Below are positions 25,001-34,690 of a stretch of 64,000 bases of DNA, piece after piece. The translations under genes were made by a program, and so were the position numbers. Under the pieces are notes generated by a model. The model had not been told where the DNA came from. It worked only from the letters and a program-made list of their open reading frames with translations, and made no database searches. Position 1 is the stretch's first letter, and the number at the start of each line of letters is the position of its first letter. The stretch is taken from NCBI GenBank assembly GCA_008508345.1, contig QNGE01000275.1, positions 273,757 through 337,756 on the forward strand, read 5' to 3'. The stretch comes from Paragonimus westermani (taxonomy: Eukaryota > Platyhelminthes > Trematoda > Plagiorchiida > Troglotrematidae).

Positions 25001-25207
25001 TCGTTTGCACAATTTGACGGCTTCAGAAAGATCTGATGCCATCACTCGAGCAGTGCATGATCTACATCAGTGGAAATTCCTAGGATCACTCATCGGTCTG
25101 TCTGGTCTGACGGACATTGGCGTAAATTATGTGCCCCGGCCGGTGTACTCAGCCTCGGCAAGCGGGTCTCGATTTTTGCGTACTCAGTTCGGTTCACTGA
25201 CTGTTCG

Positions 25208-25560
25208 CTTAATTCCAATTGGAAATTGATGAATCCTGTCGTGTTTGCCTCGCAGTTCTTGCACACGAGCCTTTTCAGTAAACACAGTTAGCATTTGGTA
25301 TTAGTTCGGCCCCTTTGGTTTTTCAAACGACCATAGAAAACTGGTTAAAAGATGTTACATTCAATTGTGCATACTCAGATCAAATCTTTATCACTGGTCC
25401 CACAGCATCAGATCATTTACGCACATTGGTCGGTGTGCTTGACCGTCTTCAGCAAGTCAGATCAAAGCGGAGGTGGACGAAACGTGACTTCTTCGCCGAC
25501 TCAGTTCGTGATCTCGGATCCGAATTGAGAAAGCGACCTGCATATGTTGGATGGCAAACT
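25208..25560 (+). pseudogene. Gypsy reverse transcriptase fragment
   Basis: QLEIDESCRVCLAVLAHEPF, a stop, then LAFGISSAPLVFQ (about 25217-25325) matches the RT block that reads LPFGLSSAP-x-x-FQ in active elements. ITGPTASDHLRTLVGVLDRL follows (about 25390-25450), the segment right after the catalytic YxDD. The catalytic box itself is degraded to YSDQ (about 25375). The next block, DSVRDLGS, stands for the DSVTYLGH segment. Stops and frame changes show it is dead. Confidence 0.82.
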
Positions 25561-26030
25561 GCAGCCCATTCTCGATGCACCAGTCCTTGGTAATGAAGCT
25601 GAATCCCGTCCACTTCTGGGAATGTTGTCACACTACTGCCGTTTTCTGCGACATGATTCCACAATACTTTCACCGCTGTATATTTTGTTACACAAAAAAA
25701 CACTCTGGGTTTGGGGCTGAATGCAGCGTCAGGCGTTTGTTGGTACGAAAAAGAACCTGAATGCTTCTAAATTTCTCGACCATTGCGATTTACGCAAACT
25801 ACTAATACTGCAATGCGAAGTGTCTCCATGGGTAGTTGGAACAGTACTTTGCCATCGAATAAAAGACTGTTCTCTCAGACCAATCGCCTTTGCCTCACGA
25901 ACTTTTCAGTCATCTGAGAAAAGCTATCCCCAAATTGACAGGGAGGCGCCCGCTGTAATTTTCAAGGAAAGCATGTTGAAATCCACACGAACCACGAACC
26001 GTTGCTGACGTTACTGAGAGTGGAGAACGG
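25560..26030 (+). pseudogene. Gypsy RT thumb and RNase H fragment
   Basis: In broken frames, LLGMLSHYCRFLRHDSTIL and LHKKTLWVW (about 25615-25710) match the RT connection block. LILQCEVSPWVVGTVLCHRI (from about 25806) and RPIAFASRTFQSSEKSYPQI (from about 25877) followed by DREAPAVIF match the RNase H domain. In that domain the D of CDVS is replaced by E (CEVS) and A of EALAV by P. NHEPLLTLL follows near 25995. The order and motif density leave little doubt about the family. Confidence 0.82.
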
Positions 26031-26099
26031 AATTCATTGTCTTCTCCCAGAATGCACAGATGAGCGCTACTTCTGAACGCCTACCGTTACAAACGTCGT

Positions 26100-26570
26100 T
26101 ACGTCACTGGAGTCAACAACACAAAAACTGATGCTTTCAGTCATCTTTCTCTAAGCACTCCGACGACAACAACGAATGAACAACCCGAACTGGACAACTT
26201 CGTGCAACACTTGGACAAAACGTTGATTCGGAGTGAACAGATGAAGCGGTTAACGGATCCATTAATATCTGAAGTAATATATTTCCTGATAATCGGGTGG
26301 CCGGTGGAAGTTACTTCTGAATTGAAATCATTCATGGTTCGGAAGGATGAATGAAGCTTACACGATGGCTGTATTTTCACGGGTTCTCCAGTATTTCCGT
26401 CACACAAGTTGCAACGACAGTTGCTCAAAGATTTACATGATGCCAAACCTGGAATAACAAGAATGAAGGTCCTGGTGAAGGGTTACTGCTGGCGACCGAA
26501 TATTGATTCACATACCAAACGCTTCTTAAAGTTAGGTGAGATATGACAGAAATATCAATGAAATAATACT
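26100..26570 (+). pseudogene. Gypsy linker and integrase N-terminal fragment
   Basis: ISEVIYFLIIGWP and the ELKSFMVRKDE block (about 26265-26352) match the conserved region between RNase H and integrase. LLKDLHDAKPGITRMKVLVK (from about 26425) and YCWRPNID match the integrase zinc-binding region around the second histidine. The two cysteines expected after the RFLKL segment are missing, so the HHCC finger is incomplete. Confidence 0.75.
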
Positions 26571-26589
26571 CCCGGACTAATACAACGTT

Positions 26590-27130
26590 GACGTTGGTCG
26601 GAAAGACCATGGCAACAGATACACGTGGATTACTTCGTCTGAGTAATTTTTTTGTGTATTAGCCTATAACTGATACCCTCCCTAAATTGATCGATGTCTA
26701 TCCCGTCGCACATGCTGATTCACAGTCCACGATAACTAGAGTGCAATCTTCGTTTGTGACATTCAGAATACCTGAGAGAGTTTGTACTGACAACGGACCT
26801 ACTTTCATCAATCAAACGTTCCAACATTTTCTGCGTAACAGTGGCGTACAACACGCAGAATATATGCACCATACCACCCTGCGTCAAGCGGTCTGACTGA
26901 ACGTGCAGTTCAGATTGTCGAATAGGGCCTTCTCAAGAGGTACTTTGAAACGGTACAAACAAAACTAGATCAATATTTGTTCAAGTACAGGACAACTCCA
27001 ACTGGGTCGACAGGGAAATATCTCGCGGATCCCATGTCTGGTAGAAAATTACGGACGAGATTGCATTGACTATTTCCCAGTTCTCGTAGCTACGTTGAGA
27101 CAAAACAGGAGGAATATTAGCCCGATCACA
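26590..27130 (+). pseudogene. Gypsy integrase core fragment
   Basis: The three acidic residues of the DDE catalytic triad can be traced in broken frames. D lies in IHVDY (about 26618-26632). D lies in RVCTDNGPTFINQTFQHFLR (about 26780-26840). E lies in SGLTERAVQIVE (about 26890-26925). YHPAS, which precedes the last block, is present in a shifted frame. Integrases of this family join the cDNA copy to the host chromosome. This copy has lost its reading frame. Confidence 0.8.
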
Positions 27131-27255
27131 TGATATGAGGGGAATACAGGTGAGGGAGTCCGATCCAGTCTACACTAGGTTAATTCATGAGATAGCGACA
27201 CAGGCGGTGACGGTCATTCGCTGTACGGGGAGCCATACTTTCGTGAAATCGACAG

Positions 27256-27477
27256 ATGGCCACATTGTGCGTCGACATTCATACCACTCAGACCGATATC
27301 GCACCAAGGAGACGCTTGAGCCGAGCAGTGTGCAAAAATGCCGATATGCAGACAGATGCAGAACAGTCCGTTTCGGTACAAGCAGCAACCGCAGATACGC
27401 CAATGGAGCTCCGATGGTCTCAACGCGTACGTAAACCAGTTGAGCGTTATCAACTTGAGACTTATCATGTTCGTTAA
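27256..27477 (+). pseudogene. Gypsy integrase C-terminal tail
   Basis: An open frame of 73 codons ends with MELRWSQRVRKPVERYQ and the final residues LETYHVR. The R-x-S-x-R-x-R-x-P-V/P-E-R-Y pattern is typical of the end of Gypsy integrases in flukes and other invertebrates. It is the last coding part before the putative 3' LTR. Confidence 0.65.
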
Positions 27478-27487
27478 GAGAGTGGTG

Positions 27488-27815
27488 TGTTACATGTGCA
27501 GCGTCGAACGAGTTGTTTGTTCGGTCTGTCTGTGATTGGCCGTAACTAACCTGGAGGACATGTCCTACATTTCATTGGTTACGATTCCAGACCGTCTTGA
27601 CCGTCTGTGGGTGTTGCTAACTCAAGAGGACGTGGTGTGTTAGCACGTGTTCTGTGTCTCTACTCGGACTACGGACCGTGTGCGTCTACTACTGCAATGT
27701 TGCATTATCGAGTGCCAGGCCTTATTATACTTTACGGACCACTATTTCACCACTGCTACGTCCTTCTATGGTGGGAGTTCCCTGTGACTTTGAAGAATGC
27801 TACATTACTTCAACA
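27488..27815 (+). repeat. Possible 3' LTR of the Gypsy element (right edge uncertain)
   Basis: Eleven bases after the pol stop, a purine-rich run (AAGAGAGTGGTG, a weak polypurine tract) is followed by TGTTAC, a typical LTR start. A CA that could end the LTR lies at 27815, but other ends are possible. No matching 5' LTR was seen, so the call rests on position and terminal dinucleotides only. Confidence 0.35.
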
Positions 27816-30800
27816 TATTCAGGACCATAAGGAATGGTGAGGTGGGGAACGCGTGCATAGACACATCTTAATCGAATTATCATCAGCTGAGTTTACATTA
27901 TGAGCGATCTGAATGTCAAGGTTCCCCTTGGTGGTAGTAATTACGGATTATTGAACCCATCTATCTACAGGGAACTAGATAATGTATTACCCCAAAAACC
28001 TGTCGGGAGGGTATGGCAAGAGGAATTCCACAGGGACGAAAACAGCTCCGCTAGATTGATTGACATGACTCCATCTCCATGATATTTCCAGATTATCACT
28101 GGCAGATCATCATTGAGAAACTTCCAGATGCCGTTAACCGCCATGTTCCAGTAAACCAACCTCGACGCAGTAGAAAACCGAGAGGCCTACGGAGTGGAAC
28201 CAAACTTCTGATTACATTAAAATTTTCCGCTTAAAATAAGCATCAACTAGAACAAACTTAACTTGTGTTTGCTCATCAACAGCAGTGCTACCACTAGTAC
28301 TTAGTATTGTCTGCATATTGTTTACTAAAATGATTCCCGGCTGTTTTTACTCTCCACTGATCGACTAGCCATATTTCGCTAGACGACACGAACAGTTTGC
28401 TACATTAGCTGCGTCGACGACGATTTCTCGGAGAAACAGATAGTTACTGAACAGGTATTTTGAAGTGGAATTTAGACGATTTATTTTCTGAAGAACAAAT
28501 TACTCTTCTATATTAAAGACAAGAGTCTAACATGGTGCTCTCTAGAGGGGAAGTTTTTTTAATTTTAGTCTTGTGTCTAACAAAAAAGAAAATCATACTT
28601 CCCAGCTAATATCGGTAAGATTTGTCTTGTCTTGTAAATTAACTCAGCATATTGTGCACCATTTTCGAGCAAACTATTTTTAGAAATGTATCTCGACCCA
28701 TATGAAAGCATTAATCCTGAAATCCATCAACGTAACGTTTTTGACTTAACTTAACTCATGCTTTTTTTCCTTCACATATCGATCTCTGGGACGTCTGGGA
28801 TTCTTTCAATGTTTTGTTAGTGGATTTTAGTTCACTCAGCAATTTGCTCGACATGTTTTCAGACGCCACGTTTGTTCTTTGTACCGGTTTTAATGTTTAC
28901 TTAAAATTGTCAGATTTTTTGAACTAAAAAATATTTTCTCTGGCATCAGCGTTTTTTGGAGTGAGTTCTTCACGTATGCCTAGCCATCAGATAGCGTGTC
29001 CAAGCTGAAACCAGAGCCTACTTATCGGTTGGATTAGGCTAGGCTCAGCCAATACTAAGTATACCTAAACACGTAGAAATACTGTACCATTTATTTTCGT
29101 TTTTTCATGAATCGTAGTTGACCCACAAAATTTATCCCACAACCACCCGATTATGAGTCATTACTTGATGGATACGTTAATCATAGGTTTTCACTGTTCT
29201 CATTGCGTGGGCCGTCGGTTACAGGCAACACTACAGTAGAGTTAAGAATACATTTTTATCACTCGGTAACCCTTTGTCGATTTGGGAAAACACTTCATTT
29301 TTGAGAGTGAGCGAAAGTGAAATGCTTAGGATTTTCTTCTGTATTTTTCTGCCGTAAAGTCACAGATATGACGAGGAAGATGGAGGTAAGAAATTTCTAT
29401 TTGCAAACAGTTCCAGATAAAGCTATCGTGAACAGTTGACATATTTGTTTAACAGGAACAGACTAATATAGCTCTGTTTTGTCTATGATAAGAGTTAACG
29501 TATAGTAATTTTTTAATTCGAGTTGTCTAGAACAACTCAGTTTGACCTGTGCAGATAAGCATATCTGGTCATGCGTAGACACACACTTAAGTGGTGGACA
29601 TCTGAGCAATTAAATATTCAACAAAACTCACACCAATCAATCTTACATAGTGACACAGCAGGAGACAATACGCTCGAGTACAAACAAATTACCCCATTAA
29701 ATATTGCAAACATTTTGAGCAGGTTTTAAGTGATGAGATGAAAGTGTGTAGACTTGTGTTGAAATAGGTTATTGTACTGAGTGTGTAATTTAATTTTGCT
29801 CACCCCTTACTAGTACACTTGTTTATGAAACGTTGTTAATTGTGAACATAAAACATGTTGTTGTGATGTTTTTAAAGACAAGAACGAGCTCCCAAGCAAA
29901 ATGGTGCTGTGTTTTGTCTGCGGCTACAGTGGACGCAATAGCATTGATAGATCCCCGGTTACAGATTATTTTGGGTGTAGGTCCAGACTCAGTAACCGTG
30001 GGTTAATTCGTTGAAATACTTTCCGAAACTCGACCATAACAGTGGACAGTGTTACAAGGCTATCAGCAGAGAAACAAGTCAAGCAATTCAAATAAACAGA
30101 TAAATCTAATGTGGACCAACGAGGCGAGCAGAAGAGTGCGATTTCCACTATTTACCGTTCCGTCGAAAATTCCGTTTGATAATGCATTTGGAAGCAATGA
30201 CTGACAGACGTTTGGGTCACACGTTGGCAGTCGGCAACTAATTAACCGCCGTTTTGATAAGGTGTGCCAAACCCTATCAGAGCATTCCTGCAGATCACAC
30301 AGTTTATGCCCTAATTTTCATAGCAGTTACGGACCTTTTGTTCATGGGGTGAAAGCAGGCAGCCCGCTGTGGTTGGTTTGTAAATCAACATTTCTTGACC
30401 ATGATCCTAGTGAGAGTTGAGAAGGAGGTGTTTTTCGCAGCTGTTCCTAATGCTTGTTAGTGAAATGGTGAAAAGTTGTTCTGGCCAAGATGGGACACTT
30501 TAGCACCAGGCACACCGGGGAGTCTAAAACACAACCTGCAATTTGTCGCCAGCGTGGCATCTCAGGCGCTGATCCACTGGAAAACGCGGAGGGATAGACA
30601 ATCACTATCTTTGGAAGGTATGTTATTTACCCACTTTTTTATCAGTACCTGTGATCGAGCGGCCTTAGTGAATCGCTTACAGTTAACTGATTTTTCTCTC
30701 CGCAACCCAAGCAGTCACGGTTTATTTGTTCAATGAATAAGTATCTGGCATGACAGTCATTCACACGTTGTGTATTCGACTTTCGGGAGTGCGCGATGAT

Positions 30801-31827
30801 GATGTGACCCAGCAAAACAGCCGTCCACCACATCGCGGAGACCAGCTGTTAGATAAATTCGGTTGTTTACACAGTTTTTTCTGAAAAGATCTAGATTATT
30901 ACCTCATTCACTGATATGAATATACTCTGAGTACAACAAGGCTATTGTGATTTGAAAATGAGAATAAAAGATGATCTTGTGGGACGTTGTTTTGGCTATC
31001 TTCACATGAAGTGTTCAAGCTAGAATGTGATCGGTCATGAAGCGTCGGCTCTGAGAGCGAACATGTCCGCTTGCATAAAACCCCAATATTCTAATCACTG
31101 CGTATTTGCCTGAATGGCCAAAAGGAAAATGGAACAAAGCACAAACGTTTCAACGTTTCAAATTCGGGAAAAGCTTAAACCCCGTGTCCAGAATAATGAA
31201 CGATGGAGGATGAAGTAGGTTTTTCTCATTTTATTTCAGGTTATTTATACGGCTGAGTCTGTTTACAATCATTAAAACAGTTTATGCAGTTTTTCTGATC
31301 TGATGATGATCTATCGAAAAATTATATCGTTCACACTGATTATTCTGTGACTAAGTGGGAATTTGCACAATAATACAGACTGATATAGTAAGGTGTATTG
31401 CCTTAGAGTAGACGAATGTGTTTGATTTTTGAACAGCCAACGATCCACAGTTGGTCTACAGTCAGTTACGAGTTTCAAATAACTGCATGAAAAGGATATG
31501 ACTGTTAACGTGTTCGCAGTAATACGACTGTAAATTCGCGGTTGAGTAATTTTCGGAGAAAGCTACAGAATGTATCCCTTTTTTGAACCCTAATTACGAT
31601 TTTGACTTGCTAACTTTATGTGCTCTACGAATAAATGTGGCATAAGCGCGAAACACGCGTGGGGTCACGTTTTATATTCAAGACAGTTACAGTACTGGTT
31701 TTTGTGCCTTTCACAGCAACTAATCAGAAAATGCAGTCTTCTTCGGCGAAAAACTCTGACCTATAAGAAAGATGAAATGTTTTATGTTGACTGTACGCAA
31801 CATGAGACCTTCAGTTAAAGACAATCA
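27816..31827. other. Intronic, no feature recognised
   Basis: Only short frames without motifs occur (for example 60 codons at 27900 and 86 codons at 30476, plus strand). No further repeats were recognised. Confidence 0.4.
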
Positions 31828-31907
31828 AGCAACCCGATCATTGCTCACAAGCGAGAGTGGTTGAGCGTTCACATTTGATGATTCCGTCGTGCCTGATGTG
31901 AGGTCAA

Positions 31908-31962
31908 TGGCGCAATGGTTAACACGGTTGCCTCATTATCGGAATGGCCGGAGTTCAAATCC
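31908..31962 (+). promoter_or_regulatory. Internal pol III promoter (A and B boxes), copy A
   Basis: A box TGGCGCAATGG lies at 31908-31918 and B box GAGTTCAAATCC at 31951-31962, with 32 bp between them, as in tRNA genes. The region is tRNA-like, but the T-arm does not fold perfectly, so it is a tRNA-derived promoter rather than a functional tRNA. Confidence 0.7.
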
Positions 31963-31980
31963 CGGCCGTGGCAACGATAT

Positions 31981-32025
31981 GCACTACTGACGAGCTCTAA
32001 TGAGAACGAAACTCGAGTTTAGTGC
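31981..32025 (+). ncRNA. Type I hammerhead ribozyme, copy A
   Basis: Stem I is a perfect 6-bp pair of GCACTA (31981-31986) with TAGTGC (32020-32025). The core box CTGACGA is at 31987-31993. Stem II pairs 31994-31998 with 32003-32007 around an AATG loop, with one C-A mismatch. GAA is at 32008-32010. Stem III is ACT/AGT with a 2-nt CG loop (32011-32018). The cleavage triplet is GUU, with the cut expected between 32019 and 32020. All invariant core bases are present. The short stem III, inside a self-complementary AAACTCGAGTTT, suggests activity mainly as a dimer, as in newt satellite 2. Confidence 0.75.
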
Positions 32026-32032
32026 TTTTTTT
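32026..32032 (+). terminator. Pol III-type T7 terminator after the ribozyme, copy A
   Basis: Seven T residues start immediately after the 3' strand of hammerhead stem I. Pol III usually stops in four or more T residues, so a transcript started from the internal promoter would end right after the ribozyme. Confidence 0.55.
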
Positions 32033-32136
32033 CGGAAGAGCCTGGCTGTAAGGTCTCTATAAATGCGAAGGCTGCGATCAAATGTGAGTGATGTTCAGAC
32101 TAAAAATGAACCAAATCTCCGACTACTCACCAGTGA

Positions 32137-32980
32137 GACTGTGATTTCCTTAATACTATTGTCCATCCATAAATTCGCTTTCCCAACGCATGAATAGCAG
32201 CCACTTACCGTTACCAGTACCAGGTCTTCTCCCTATCACCGGTTGGGTTCACCTGTTTACCTCCAGTCTCGCCATTAAAATATCTGTAATTTATGGCTCC
32301 AAGGGTCCCATAGTCCCCTCGCCTTCCAAATCGGATGTGTGATTATTCCAACAGGATGATATATCTCAGCGCTGCGCTGAGATGCATCACAAGCCCACAG
32401 CGAGTGAACTACAGATAACATGAGTGAATGGGCAGGGAATGGAGGACGAAAAATACCACGACAGAAACAGTTAGCATCACACACAAAAAAACCAGAGAGG
32501 AGTGCACACGAAGTGTGACAGGAAACCGTCACTCTGTTGCGGACCATAATTCCGGTTCACAAGCCCGAGCGCGCACGTAGGTTGGGGATCGTGTGAGCTG
32601 GACAATGAAGATCGTGCTTCATTAAACGACTTTTTGTTACACTGGTGCCGTGTCCTGAACACAACGCGATGAAGCTACCGTTGCCATGCTCATTCACGGA
32701 TGAAGACGTGGAGAGCTGGCTGTCGGAAACTGAGACAGTTGCAGCGTGAAATGGATACAAGGCACATGTGTTAACAACACTGGGACCACTGTTGATCGGA
32801 CTGACAAAGGTTGTCTGCGTCTCAGTTAGACAGACGAAGGCCGCATCCTCGTATCAAAATTCATGGGCGTTACTGGTTCAAGAATTTACTGAGGAACATG
32901 ATCAGTTTAGAGTTATGGGTTTTCTCTGTTTGACAGTCAGTGACCATGACATTACTTGGCAGAACTGTGGATACTTCCAA
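32137..32980. other. Intronic, no gene; contains a 21-bp palindrome
   Basis: A 21-nt palindrome with arms ATCTCAGCGC and GCGCTGAGAT lies at 32363-32383. Minus-strand frames of up to 90 codons here lack any motif. Confidence 0.45.
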
Positions 32981-32995
32981 CCATGGACGATCATT
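32981..32995 (+). repeat. Left target-site duplication of foldback element II
   Basis: CCATGGACGATCATT matches CCATGGACGATTATT at 33241-33255 with one difference in 15. The pair brackets the palindromic segment exactly. Confidence 0.65.
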
Positions 32996-33240
32996 AGTAG
33001 GATATCCGCACCAAATTTAGTATGAATGAAGTTGAACTGTTTGGGCGTCGTGTTTAACATGTTATTGATAAACAGATTGGGAATAACACAACGTTACGAG
33101 CAGGTTGTAATATTCTACGTTTCAACCACCTCGGGTGGCCTTCCCCGGGAGTGTTGTGAGTGAAGTCCGGATTTCGAGGTGGTTGAAACGTAGAGTATTA
33201 CAACTTGCTCGTAACGTTGTGTTATTTCCAACCTGTTTAT
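32996..33240 (+). mobile_element. Foldback element II (245 bp)
   Basis: A unique head of about 71 bp (32996-33066) is followed by inverted arms 33067-33133 and 33175-33240 with few mismatches and a 41-bp centre. Duplications of 15 bp (one mismatch) flank it. Head and arms are homologous to element III at 42803-43064 in the opposite orientation. The centre is shorter than in element III because the inner part of the second arm has been lost. It has no coding capacity beyond short frames and no poly(A) tail. Confidence 0.75.
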
Positions 33241-33255
33241 CCATGGACGATTATT
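33241..33255 (+). repeat. Right target-site duplication of foldback element II
   Basis: CCATGGACGATTATT, 14 of 15 identical to the left copy, directly follows the outer end of the palindrome. Confidence 0.65.
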
Positions 33256-34405
33256 TTAAATATAACGCGGTGCCGCAGGCCTTCCGTAGATGCACAGAGG
33301 AGGTGAACCATCCAGTGGAGGCAGCACAGCTGCATTCACCAGCTTATCGGGCACAGCAGTGCAGACATACCAAATATAGGGCGACAGAGTGCCACCTTGC
33401 TGACACCGACAGCCTATTGTTTATAGGCCATCTGGTGCAGACAACGATCGTCATATACTGAAAACTCTCATACATCTTCTTTATGAATGCACTAAATCTG
33501 TGATCCATGGAGTAAGGCGTAGTGCGCACAGGCACTGTAAACTCTGCCTTTAAGCAACAAATGGAAGTCGCTGGAACTTCATAAACAACAAAAATTCACC
33601 AGTGTGGCGCGTGCCTTCAAAATTAGCCCAGACACCACATCAATAACATCATGAGCTAATATGATAACACTTCGCAATTAATTAAAGCGATGATTGCCTT
33701 CAAACTACCCGCTTGCACCACCAATTATAAAGGCAAATTCAGCCCAATTGTGTCACAACAATTGAGACTTTGTATGTGCACTCTACATACTGTACAGAAC
33801 AGCTGTACCATTTAAAAAGCTATGCGTCGGTTACAAATTGTTTTTAGAAGAGTTCCGTAGCATTCACAACACCACTCAGCTTACTGCCCGTAATGAACTT
33901 TACTCCAAAATCAGAGATATCTCTAAGTATCCTAATTAAAATAAGATTTCTTACGTGGCTGTAGAGGGTGACCAGTGTCGAATATCGATACCAACTGCCA
34001 TTGGATGCGAAGAACGTCATAAACCTCAGCCAACTAGGTTATTGATAGAAAAACTTTCTCACGCGCTAGCTCCTGGGAACCGCTGACGGGAGATTGTATT
34101 AATCAAATAGGAAATTTGAATTCGAAACTCAAAAAACAAATAATGCAACGATGTGCACGAATTTACAGTATCAATGAACTTAAATATGTTCAAATGAATC
34201 TTGGGGTATTGGCTGATATAAATGTAACCTCATTCATCAGTAGCCACAGAATTTATAGTCAACTGTTCTCACAAAAATCATTTTATTCCAGTTTTGCTGT
34301 CATCAGTGTTTGTTAGCATTGTACATACGGAAACCCCACGAGTTGAAAATAATGAAAGTACCTCTCGGAAATGGTAATGATTTCTCTGAATGCAAGCTGA
34401 ATAGA
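33256..34405. other. Intronic, no feature recognised
   Basis: A plus-strand frame reaches 33461, reading out of element II, without a recognisable motif. Nothing else is supportable. Confidence 0.4.
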
Positions 34406-34690
34406 AGTCCTAGTGTAGAGTCACCGATTGGAGTCAACAGGAGAGCAGCCGTATCTTCAGTCGAAAGAGTCTACCAACCTGATCAGTACGCACAAGCGAC
34501 AGTGGTTGAACATTCACATGTGACTATTCGGTCGTGTTTAACGCGAGGTCAGTGGCGGAGCGGTTAACACGGTTGCCTGCTGAAATTGTGGCCGATCATA
34601 TTAATGATACGCATTACTGACGAGTTCCAACGAGAGCAAAGCTTGAGCTTATTAATTCTCTCGAAAATTGCTGCTTTGAATATTCATGGG
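34406..34690 (+). mobile_element. tRNA-like hammerhead repeat, copy B (diverged)
   Basis: It aligns with the copy at 40.9-41.2 kb from the AGTCCTA block through ACCGATTGGAGT, CAACCTGATCA, the GTGGTTGAACATTCACAT block, the A box (TGGCGGAGCGG, 34553-34563) and the CTGACGA ribozyme box (34617-34623). The B box is deleted or unrecognisable. The conserved GAAAC has become AAAGC, so the hammerhead is dead. This is the oldest-looking of the copies. Confidence 0.65.
34611..34658 (+). ncRNA. Degenerate hammerhead, copy B
   Basis: The CTGACGA box is intact (34617-34623) and a stem II of sorts forms (34624-34628 with 34633-34637). The invariant G12 is replaced by A, and the stem I 3' strand no longer pairs. 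The A-U pair closing stem III is changed to G-C, which keeps the pair but not the catalytic identity. No activity is expected. Confidence 0.5.

Larger units (their letters stand above)
25005..27477 (+). mobile_element. Decayed Ty3/Gypsy pol (RT, RNase H, integrase)
   Basis: Successive frames, interrupted by stops and frameshifts, give the standard Gypsy order. RT is at 25208-25560, RNase H at 25720-26030, a linker plus integrase N-terminal region at 26140-26570, the integrase core at 26590-27130, and a basic integrase tail ending at 27477. This order (RT-RH-INT) is diagnostic of Ty3/Gypsy rather than Copia. Sequence before about 25208 is compatible with the 5' RT but too decayed to align. The copy is truncated or very diverged on the 5' side. 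It is inserted antisense in the GPCR intron. No viral envelope gene is seen. Confidence 0.85.
31828..32136 (+). mobile_element. tRNA-like hammerhead repeat, copy A (5'-truncated)
   Basis: This copy shares long near-identical blocks with 41000-41290: the CGATCATTGCTCACAAGCG-type 5' block, the tRNA-like centre, the ribozyme, and the block GCGAAGGCTGCGATCAAATG downstream. It holds pol III A and B boxes, a hammerhead and a T-run. The layout recalls the SM-alpha retroposons of Schistosoma, which combine pol III boxes and hammerheads, although the sequence itself is different. It lacks the upstream 90 bp or so present in the copies at 34.4 and 40.9 kb. Confidence 0.8.

Noticed and set aside
31290..31330. 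CTGATGA followed by GAAAA on the plus strand
   Set aside because: There is no stem II between the boxes and no flanking complementarity. A chance match.
31895..31975. A genuine tRNA gene
   Set aside because: The boxes are good, but the T-arm and acceptor stem do not pair correctly, and the same sequence recurs as a dispersed repeat with a ribozyme attached.
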